In this document: positions 19,785-26,245 of the stretch, piece by piece
Layout of the letters: each line of letters opens with the position of its first letter
Numbering within the stretch: the first letter of the stretch is position 1
Assembly (NCBI RefSeq): GCF_009299485.1
Contig: NZ_WBSO01000004.1
Coordinates: 124,001 to 188,000 of the forward strand
Direction of reading: 5' to 3'
DNA: 64,000 nt
From: Bifidobacterium apri
GTDB lineage: Bacteria; Actinomycetota; Actinomycetes; Actinomycetales; Bifidobacteriaceae
Program-made: the position numbers and the translations under genes
Notes under the pieces: model-generated
What the model was told of the DNA's origin: nothing
What the model saw: the letters and a program-made list of their open reading frames with translations, nothing else
Database searches by the model: none

Positions 19785-20220
19785 CATGCGGTTGATGGTG
19801 TTCCTGATTTATGACAGGGCAGTTGGCGGGGTTTGACGTGGCGGATAGCGTGCAGCCGGCACAGGAACGCCGCTTTGCGTTTCGGCTGGTTTTCTGCCGG
19901 TAGCCAGTGCCATCTGTGATGGAAAGGATGGTGATGGAGCGGAACGTGGAGGGAATGGAATGTTGACGGAATGGAATGGTGATGGAGCGGAATGTGGGGA
20001 GGGAATGGAATGTGCGTTTCGGTACCGGTTTGTGCGGTGATGGTCGGTTGGAGGTGCGGATACCGGACCGATGTGACCGGCGTGTCTTGCGGTGCGCACA
20101 CAATCGCACATGCGAACCGGTTCGATTTGCACATGAACCCGCAAGATTGCTGCGTTTGGGTGTGCCGTCGAACACTTGCGAAAATAAACGAACAATTGCC
20201 CCGTAGGCGGGGTATCCGGG

Positions 20221-20248
20221 TTGCGAACGGCGGGAATCGGGGCATAAT
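20221..20248 (+). promoter_or_regulatory. Promoter of the candidate small RNA
   Basis: TTGCGA (20221-20226), a 16-bp spacer, then CATAAT (20243-20248), a good housekeeping-type promoter. Transcription would start near 20254-20256, exactly where the left arm of the closing stem of the candidate RNA begins. Confidence 0.65.
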
Positions 20249-20253
20249 AACAA

Positions 20254-20420
20254 GTACAAGGAAAACTTAACAGAGCAGAAGCCCACAGTAGTGTATAGCC
20301 ACGAAAGGTTGTTACGTTGAACGGGCATTGGAAAGACTTACCGTTACAACGATGGTGTTGTGAAGAGATTCTGCTCGTTAGTCCTTGTACGGGAGGCCCG
20401 CTTCGGCGGGCCTCTTCGTT
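20254..20420 (+). ncRNA. Candidate structured small RNA (rod-shaped, about 165 nt)
   Basis: The predicted 5' end GTACAAGGA (20254-20262) is the exact complement of TCCTTGTAC (20382-20390). Inside it, CTTAAC (20266-20271) pairs with GTTAG (20377-20381) with one bulge, and GAGCAGAA (20273-20280) pairs perfectly with TTCTGCTC (20369-20376). Further in, CACA/TGTG, CCA/TGG and GTTGTTACG (20308-20316) with CGTTACAAC (20342-20350, one U-U) continue the rod up to an apical loop. A GC-rich terminator follows at once. An overlapping frame from TTG 20317 would run through the terminator and looks spurious. The shape recalls 6S-type RNAs but no family is assigned. Confidence 0.65.
20393..20420 (+). terminator. 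Intrinsic terminator of the candidate small RNA
   Basis: A 9-bp stem GAGGCCCGC/GCGGGCCTC (20393-20401 and 20406-20414) is closed by a UUCG tetraloop and followed by TTCGTTTG. Confidence 0.85.
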
Positions 20421-20949
20421 TGTCCGGGAACGTTGCGGCGCCAAGGCTCGCTGTCTCCCGAATCGTCAGCTCCACGCGGTCGGCGCATGGGAACCGAAAA
20501 CATTGCTTCAAACGTCACGATCAGGTGTTCAGCAGAGATGGTTTTATGCACGATGGCGGATTCCAAGCGGCTTCCGGGGACTGTCCGGCTCATGTTTGTG
20601 CGGAGATTTTCAGATGATATCCCCGGAGCTGGTATATGAAGCTACATCCCTGATGATGGCGCCAAGGGCAGGCATGGTGTGCGGGAGCAGAAACGGCACG
20701 GGGCATCATCTCCCGTGTGCGCCTCGGACTTATCGCCGCGAGCCGCATCCATGCACTGTTATCACATCATCTCCTCCCGTGCCTGCCCCGATCCATGACA
20801 TGCGCTGCAGTCAATATCTGGGTGATTTCGGCTGGCGTGGCATCGCTCGCGTGCCTGTCCAGGGCCATGACACGCCCGTCATCATCTTTCGACCACATTG
20901 GCGACTTGGGGTAGCGCTCGACCGTTGATGCCGTGTTCGATTGAACGGT
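20421..20949. other. Gene-free region upstream of the Tad locus
   Basis: About 530 bases in which no real gene was found. It includes TCTTTCGACCACATTG at 20886-20901, a 16-mer that reappears upstream of the pilin-like gene at 24.8 kb. Confidence 0.6.
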
Positions 20950-22023
20950 ATGACATCACATACGACACACACCAACCAGATGCAGATGAATATGCGTCGC
21001 TCTGAACAAGCCGCCCGCCATAGTGCACAATCCCATGACCCCCGGGCATACCGGACTGAGCCTGGGGCACGGGTCCAAGCAGGGGCCGGGGTCAGGGTCC
21101 CGGCAGCGGCAGGAACCAACAACCCGCAGCCATACCGAACCGGTGCCGATTCATTCGGCGTCCCATGCCCGTCGCCGGTGTACCGTGCGCCGAATGCGGC
21201 TATTGTGCTGTCTGCAAGCGGCGGGCTGGGCGCCAGCACGTTTGCGGCACTGCTTGCACAATCGTTGCATGGCCTACACGACGATCGGGACTGCGTCTTG
21301 GTGGACGCTGACCTGTCCGGGGGCGGGCTGGATGTCCTACTGGGCATGGAAAGCGAGCTTGGTGTAATGCTCAATGCCGTCACGGCTCCTCTGGGCGAGG
21401 TGGATGGCGAGGCATTGCGTCGCAGGCTTACCGCATGGGATGGTATTGACGTGCTCTCCAGCCGGCCGTGGATTTCCCCGATGCCGCAGGATTGGGAGAT
21501 TGCCGTGGCGGTTTGCGCGCTGGCTGAACGGTATAACATGGTGATTGTCGATGCGGGGCGCGCCGGATATTCGTCCGGCCAGGCGATTCCTCTGCCGCTC
21601 AAAGGCGCCGCGGTGATTCTGCTGGTCGAATTGTCCGTGCTCGGCACGGTCCGCGCCCAGGCATGCATCGAGGCATTGACCGGCCGCGGCAACCGAAGCA
21701 CGGCGAGACCTCGGTCTGCGCTCGCCGGCGGATATGCCGCGGGAACAATCGCCGAGGACGATATCGTCTTGGTCGGGGTTGTGCCGCCTGCTGCCCGAAC
21801 ATCCAATCGTGGCGTGCTTGGTGAAGATGAGGCTGCGGAATACCTCGGCATTGACATGGTGTGCAGCATCCATCCGGATGCGCGGTTGTGCGGGGCGATA
21901 CTTGAGGGATCAGGTCTGCTCAAGCCGAATCGGGCGAACGCGAAAGCATTGCGTGCAGTGGCTTCATGGCTTGACGCCAGGGGCTGGGGGTCGGCAAGGC
22001 CGGCAGGGATGCAGAGATGGTGA
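20950..22023 (+). CDS. tadZ: TadZ/CpaE-like (MinD-superfamily) Tad pilus assembly protein
   Basis: A 357-residue protein. A roughly 75-residue low-complexity N-terminus is followed by a P-loop-like segment SASGGLGASTFAALLAQ and a CVLVDADLSGGGLDVLLG segment, as in the ParA/MinD-type TadZ proteins that place the Tad pilus machine. The deviant Walker lysine is absent (GGLGAS). Actinobacterial homologues (Rv3660c-like) are similarly degenerate and sometimes annotated as septum-site proteins. The start could also be TTG 20941; neither has a clear ribosome site. It is first in the order tadZ-A-B-C. Confidence 0.82.
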   Translation: MTSHTTHTNQMQMNMRRSEQAARHSAQSHDPRAYRTEPGARVQAGAGVRVPAAAGTNNPQPYRTGADSFGVPCPSPVYRAPNAAIVLSASGGLGASTFAALLAQSLHGLHDDRDCVLVDADLSGGGLDVLLGMESELGVMLNAVTAPLGEVDGEALRRRLTAWDGIDVLSSRPWISPMPQDWEIAVAVCALAERYNMVIVDAGRAGYSSGQAIPLPLKGAAVILLVELSVLGTVRAQACIEALTGRGNRSTARPRSALAGGYAAGTIAEDDIVLVGVVPPAARTSNRGVLGEDEAAEYLGIDMVCSIHPDARLCGAILEGSGLLKPNRANAKALRAVASWLDARGWGSARPAGMQRW

Positions 22024-22209
22024 GGGTGGCGATGACTGCAATTGAAGTGGCAGCGGGAACAACGCCGACAGCAACTGCGATAAGTCCACAGGCAATGGTG
22101 ATGATTGCGACGATTGCAAGTGCGATGGCAGCAGCGCGAATGGCAACAATGGCAGCGACGACAAGAACAACAGCAGGATCGGCGCCGACCGCCGTTATGG
22201 GGATTTCGC

Positions 22210-23337
22210 ATGAACAATGATGACTGGAACACCCCAGGCGCTGAAGCGTCGAGCCCGCCAAACGTCATGCTGCGCAGAGCATTGTCTATCGCATTCGGCC
22301 CGTTGCAGTCGCTTGCGCAGGACGCGCGGATCACTGATATCGCGGTGACGTGTGACGGCGGTGTCTGGGCTGATCGCGGTGCCGGCATGCTGCCGTGCCG
22401 TATCGCCGTGCCGTTTCGCTCGCCGCACGTCGTCCGCGATTACGCCGTGCGATTGTGCGCGCAGATGGGTCGTCGTCTTGATGACGCCTGTCCGATCGCT
22501 GACGCGTCAACGGCGGATGGTATCCGCGTTCACGCGGTGGTCGCGCCGATTGTGCCGCAAGGGGCTTCGATTTCGATTCGTCTGCCGGGCAGCTTGCCGC
22601 CGACATTGGAATCGTTGTGTGCCGCCGGCATGTTTCCGCCTGCATGGCTGGCGCTGCTGGACGGTTTGGTCCGCGGACGTGCCTCGATGCTCATCACCGG
22701 TGGTACGGGCGCCGGAAAGACCACGATGCTCAAGGCGTTGCTTGCTCGGTGTGATGTGGGCGAACGCATTGTCAGCGTCGAGGAAGTCCGTGAGCTTGGC
22801 GAATTGGCGGCGGTTTCAGGCGGCAATCATGTGTCTTTGGTTGTGCGTGAGGCGAATGTCGAGGGCGCGGGTGCAGTGGGTTTGCCTGAATTGGTGAAGG
22901 CGACGTTGCGGATGCGCCCTGACCGTGTGGTGTTGGGGGAATGCCGTGGCGAGGAGATCGCCGATTTGCTGCGCGCTTTCAATTCGGGGCATCGTGGCGG
23001 TGCTACGACATTGCATGCCGATCGTTTGGAGCGCGTGCCCGCGCGGCTGATTTCTTTGGGTTTGCTGGCGGGGCTTGATACGCGCGCCTTGTGTATGCTC
23101 GCGCAAGATGCGTTTGATGTGGTGATTCATGTGGAGCGTACGTCGGTTGGGCGTCATATCGCGCAGGTGGGCACGCTTGCCGTGGTTCGTGACGCTTTGG
23201 TCGGGGTGCCGTTGTTGGCGTGGGATGGTGTCGGGCAGCCGCTTGCGATTGAGGGGTGGCAGGATTTCGCGGCGCATTGGCTCGCATCGGCGGTGACTGG
23301 GTGGCGTGGCGGTCCGCCGAAGGCGGTGGAGGCATGA
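22210..23337 (+). CDS. tadA: Tad pilus secretion ATPase TadA (CpaF/VirB11 type)
   Basis: A 375-residue secretion ATPase powering assembly of Flp-type pili at the inner face of the membrane. Walker A is ITGGTGAGKTTML; the Asp/His boxes (SVEEVRELG, MRPDRVVLGECRG) and the HRGGATTLHAD segment are intact. It is shorter than proteobacterial CpaF but normal for actinobacteria. The start at ATG 22210 follows TGGGGA weakly; an upstream in-frame extension is Gln/Arg low-complexity and unlikely to be translated. tadB overlaps its stop (ATGA). Confidence 0.93.
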   Translation: MNNDDWNTPGAEASSPPNVMLRRALSIAFGPLQSLAQDARITDIAVTCDGGVWADRGAGMLPCRIAVPFRSPHVVRDYAVRLCAQMGRRLDDACPIADASTADGIRVHAVVAPIVPQGASISIRLPGSLPPTLESLCAAGMFPPAWLALLDGLVRGRASMLITGGTGAGKTTMLKALLARCDVGERIVSVEEVRELGELAAVSGGNHVSLVVREANVEGAGAVGLPELVKATLRMRPDRVVLGECRGEEIADLLRAFNSGHRGGATTLHADRLERVPARLISLGLLAGLDTRALCMLAQDAFDVVIHVERTSVGRHIAQVGTLAVVRDALVGVPLLAWDGVGQPLAIEGWQDFAAHWLASAVTGWRGGPPKAVEA

Positions 23338-23987
23338 TGGTGTCATGGCCATGGTCGGTGATTGCCGCCGGATGTTGTGTGGCGCTGCTGCTGTTGCCGG
23401 TGTGGGATGGTGTCTTCCGGCGGTGGCGGTTGCGTGAGGCCGTCGATGCCTGGGAAGCGGATCCGCCTGCAGCCGTGGGGTTGGATGCGGCGCTGGCGAT
23501 GCTGGTTGCCGGGGTGCGTGCGGGAGGCACGTTGCAGGAGTCGTTGTCCAGGATGTCCGGTCAACGATTCGGCTGCGCTGTGGATCGGTATGCGGTGGTT
23601 CAGGCGCTCGCCGTTCATGCCCGTGATGGTGAGTTGGCGTATGTGGAGCGGATTGCGGTGGAAGTGTGTGCCGCCGCGCAGTTGAGCGTCCGATTGGGGT
23701 GCGAATTGGGTTCCTGTCTGGAGACGGTAAGCGCTTCGTTCCGCCGTTCGGTCGGTCGTGACCGGCTGGTTGCTCAAGCGAGCGCGATGCCGAAAGCGAC
23801 GGTGAAGCTGTTGCTCGTATTGCCGGTCGGGACGTGGGCGTTTGGTGGGTTGCTCGGCGCGCATCCGTTGCGGACTTTGGTCGGTTCGCCTGCTGGGGCG
23901 GTGTGTCTGTGTCTGGGCGTGTTCGGGTATGTGATTGGTGCGGTTTGGGTGCGTTCCATGATGCGTTCGGCTTTGCAGGACTCGTGA
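23334..23987 (+). CDS. tadB: Tad pilus inner-membrane protein TadB-like
   Basis: A 217-residue membrane protein: one N-terminal transmembrane helix (WSVIAAGCCVALLLLPVW), a cytoplasmic GspF-like helical region (LAMLVAGVRAGGTLQESLSRM), and two C-terminal hydrophobic helices. It is the platform on which TadA acts. Start ATG 23334 overlaps the tadA stop by four bases, with GGTGGAGG as ribosome site. Short in comparison with proteobacterial TadB (about 300 residues), as is usual in actinobacteria. Confidence 0.85.
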   Translation: MMVSWPWSVIAAGCCVALLLLPVWDGVFRRWRLREAVDAWEADPPAAVGLDAALAMLVAGVRAGGTLQESLSRMSGQRFGCAVDRYAVVQALAVHARDGELAYVERIAVEVCAAAQLSVRLGCELGSCLETVSASFRRSVGRDRLVAQASAMPKATVKLLLVLPVGTWAFGGLLGAHPLRTLVGSPAGAVCLCLGVFGYVIGAVWVRSMMRSALQDS

Positions 23988-24054
23988 CCGGAGACGGCCG
24001 GGTCGCAGAAGCGGCTAGGTCAGGGAACCGGTCAGATTCGGGAAGGGGGAATGT

Positions 24055-24618
24055 GTGGGTGTTCAGGCTGCGATGATGTTTGCTGCGTTGGCCTCGTGCT
24101 GCGCGGCATTGTGGTTGGTGGTGCGCAGGTCGGGGCCGTCTGCGATTGGCCGGGTTGAGGCGGCTTGCCGTCTTGCGGATGATGGGCTTGGTCCCAGTGA
24201 CGCGCTTGTGTTGCAGATGCTTGCGGTCGCGCTGCGCAAGGGTGCGTCGATTCCGTGTGCGTTGGACGCGGTGGGCGATGTCGCCGGCGGGTTGTCGGGC
24301 GATGCGTTGTGTCGGGTGTCGCAGGCGTTGTACCGGGGTGTCTTGTGGGATGATGCGTGGCGTGTCGGGGATGATGTCGGCTTGCCGGTGTGCCGACTGA
24401 TTGGTGAGGGTTTGCGCGACTCGTGGGAGCATGGTTCTTCTCCGGTGCGGGGATTGGAATTGGCGGTGCAATGCGCTGACCGTGATGCCCGCCATGCCAT
24501 TGAGCAGGGGGCGGCTGCGTTGTCGGTGCGTATTTTGCTGCCTATGACGTTGTGTTTTCTTCCGGCGTTCGTCATGATTGGCGTGGTGCCTACGGCTATG
24601 TCGCTGATTGGGGGATGA
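24055..24618 (+). CDS. tadC: Tad pilus inner-membrane protein TadC-like
   Basis: A 187-residue membrane protein with an N-terminal hydrophobic helix (AAMMFAALASCCAALWLVV), the family-like central segment (MLAVALRKGASIPCALDAVG) and a C-terminal hydrophobic pair (ILLPMTLCFLPAFVMIGVVPTAM). It pairs with TadB. Start GTG 24055 follows GGAAGGGGGA. The 67-base gap from tadB makes it part of the same operon. Confidence 0.82.
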   Translation: MGVQAAMMFAALASCCAALWLVVRRSGPSAIGRVEAACRLADDGLGPSDALVLQMLAVALRKGASIPCALDAVGDVAGGLSGDALCRVSQALYRGVLWDDAWRVGDDVGLPVCRLIGEGLRDSWEHGSSPVRGLELAVQCADRDARHAIEQGAAALSVRILLPMTLCFLPAFVMIGVVPTAMSLIGG

Positions 24619-24784
24619 CTGGCAGCAGCCGGTGTCCGGTGTCCAGCGGGATGCCGGGTGGGGTGTCCTGTACGACGGGCGGGTTGATGCGGCGGACGGG
24701 GAACGCATCCCGGCAGTGCGATGGGGTGATGGTCGTGCGTGAGCAAGAGCGAATCTGACCATGTGGGCAAGGCAATGTGGACGA

Positions 24785-24822
24785 GGCAATGTGGACAAAA
24801 GTCGTCTTTCGACCACATTGCC
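24785..24822. promoter_or_regulatory. Inverted repeat upstream of the pilin-like gene
   Basis: GGCAATGTGG (24785-24794) is exactly repeated in inverse as CCACATTGCC (24813-24822), with a further partial direct copy (AAGGCAATGTGG) at about 24769-24780. The right half belongs to TCTTTCGACCACATTG, which also occurs upstream of tadZ. It may be a terminator for tadZABC or an operator for the pilin gene. Confidence 0.5.
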
Positions 24823-24921
24823 AGGCAGGGGTTCCTCCCTGAGGTTCCCGTCGGGCACACTGGGGATACCGCCAAAGCAGGCGGTGCCCGGAATTCCGGG
24901 CTGTATCGGAAAGGAATAACC

Positions 24922-25215
24922 ATGACCGGCATCAACCAACCTCCAATGTCAGGGAAAACGGGGTTCATCACAGCCATGCGCAATGCTCCGAAGGCGGTGG
25001 CGCGCAAAGCCAGGGAACGCGCGTGCATGATTGACGCGACGATCCGCCTGCAAGCCCTTGAACCGCAGAAAGGCGCGGCGACCGCGGAATACGCGATGGT
25101 TCTGGTCGCGGCTTGTGGCTTTGCCGCTGTACTGTTCGCGGTCATCAAATCAGATGTGGTGAAGAATCTGGTGATCGCTCTCATCAAGGGTGCGTTGGAG
25201 TTGAAGAAGGGCTGA
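24922..25215 (+). CDS. Flp-pilin-like membrane protein (DUF4244 type)
   Basis: A 97-residue protein. A basic leader of about 50 residues ends in KG, followed by AATAEYAMVLVAACGFAAVLFAVI. Glu at position +5 after the glycine (residue 56) is the class IV prepilin signature, so this is probably the major Flp-type pilin or its actinobacterial equivalent. RBS AAAGGAA precedes ATG 24922. tadE-like and tadG-like genes follow directly. The leader is long compared with proteobacterial Flp. Confidence 0.82.
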   Translation: MTGINQPPMSGKTGFITAMRNAPKAVARKARERACMIDATIRLQALEPQKGAATAEYAMVLVAACGFAAVLFAVIKSDVVKNLVIALIKGALELKKG

Positions 25216-25216
25216 G

Positions 25217-25768
25217 ATGGGGAACACATGTGAACGGCCTTGCATGAAAGCAACCGGAGGCCACGGCGTCGTTCAGGGGATGGGCGGCGTATCGGGTGCT
25301 CGCCGGAGTGTCGATGGGGGATTCGGCACGTCGGAGGCAATGCCCGCTCGGTTGTCGGGGGAACAGTGGCAGGGGGCCGGTGTCATACAAGGCCGTTCTC
25401 ATGGCTTCACGCAGGACGGTCAGCGGGGTGCTATCACCGCCGAGTTCGCGATGGTGCTTCCCATCGCTGTCGTGCTGATGGTGCTGTTGCTGTCGTTGAC
25501 GCATGTGGCGACTGTCTCGATGGCGTGCCAGGACGCGGCGTCCTCAGCCGTCCGCGAACTGGTGGTCGCCAAGGTCCCCGCTCAAAGCGATCAGGCGCGG
25601 AATATGGTGTCGGCGGCTACTGTGGCGGTCGCGGGGAAAGGGGCCACGGCCACGGTCTCGGAGGATGGGGGATTGGTCACTGTACATACGCAGTGCCCGG
25701 TCGTATCCGGGATGGGCAACGTGCTGCCGGCGTCAGTGCGTGGATCCGCGAGCGGAGCATCCTCGTGA
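25217..25768 (+). CDS. tadE: TadE-like pseudopilin
   Basis: A 183-residue protein whose segment RGAITAEFAMVLPIAVVLMVLL (in part) shows a prepilin-type cleavage glycine at 71 and Glu at +5 (residue 76), followed by a hydrophobic helix. About 85 mostly hydrophilic extracytoplasmic residues follow. TadE proteins are minor pseudopilins of the Tad system. The start is taken as ATG 25217, one base after the pilin stop; ATG 25244 is an alternative and would shorten the unusually long leader. The next gene overlaps its stop. Confidence 0.8.
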   Translation: MGNTCERPCMKATGGHGVVQGMGGVSGARRSVDGGFGTSEAMPARLSGEQWQGAGVIQGRSHGFTQDGQRGAITAEFAMVLPIAVVLMVLLLSLTHVATVSMACQDAASSAVRELVVAKVPAQSDQARNMVSAATVAVAGKGATATVSEDGGLVTVHTQCPVVSGMGNVLPASVRGSASGASS

Positions 25769-26118
25769 TCGGCGCTCGTCGTCAGCGGGGCTCGGCGGTG
25801 GTGCTGATGGTGATGGTCATGTCCGTCGCCTGTGTCGCGGTACTTGTCGCGGCTGCGGTTGGCCATGCGAGAATCACTGGGAATCGGGTCAGATCGATGG
25901 CGGATACCGCCGCAGTGTCCGCTGCGGTCGCGCTGGGTGATGGCCATGCGAATCCATGTTCAGCGGCCAGGCGTGTCGCTCGCGCCGACGGAGCGGATAT
26001 ATCGGTCTGCAAGGTCGAGGGCGAGGATGTCACGGTGAGCGTGCGCTACGAGTACCGGCATGGTTTCGGCATGGTGATCGTGAAAACTTCGCGCGCGGGG
26101 CCGGTGGCATGCGGGTGA
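25765..26118 (+). CDS. TadG/TadF-like Tad-locus protein
   Basis: A 117-residue protein: basic N-terminus RRQRGSAVVLM, one hydrophobic helix (VMVMSVACVAVLVAAAVG), then a domain with ADTAAVSAAVALGDG, typical of the Rv3654c-like/TadG N-terminal (putative Flp pilus-assembly) proteins. GTG 25765 overlaps the TadE stop as GTGA. It is the last gene of the tad cluster. Probably anchored in the membrane with its C-terminus outside. Confidence 0.75.
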   Translation: MIGARRQRGSAVVLMVMVMSVACVAVLVAAAVGHARITGNRVRSMADTAAVSAAVALGDGHANPCSAARRVARADGADISVCKVEGEDVTVSVRYEYRHGFGMVIVKTSRAGPVACG

Positions 26119-26245
26119 GGTGTTGTGGCGTGTTCGTGTTCCGCCGCAACGCTAGATTGGTGGAAGGGACATTGGTGAATGTGGCGCGGTAGTCTGCGCC
26201 GCGTATGCTTGTAAGGCACGTTTGCGGCATATGAAGGAGTTGGAC

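Noticed and set aside
20317..20928. 203-codon frame starting at TTG inside the candidate small RNA
   Set aside because: It would cross the strong terminator at 20393-20414 and has no recognisable domain or consistent codon bias.
20811..22388. 525-codon open frame on the minus strand opposite tadZ
   Set aside because: It is a GC-bias shadow: tadZ has recognisable motifs and codon use, whereas this frame is Ser/Ala/Arg-rich with no motif.
22816..24939. 707-codon open frame on the minus strand opposite tadA/tadB/tadC
   Set aside because: Runs antisense through three recognised genes; composition (Pro/His/Arg/Thr) is that of a shadow frame.
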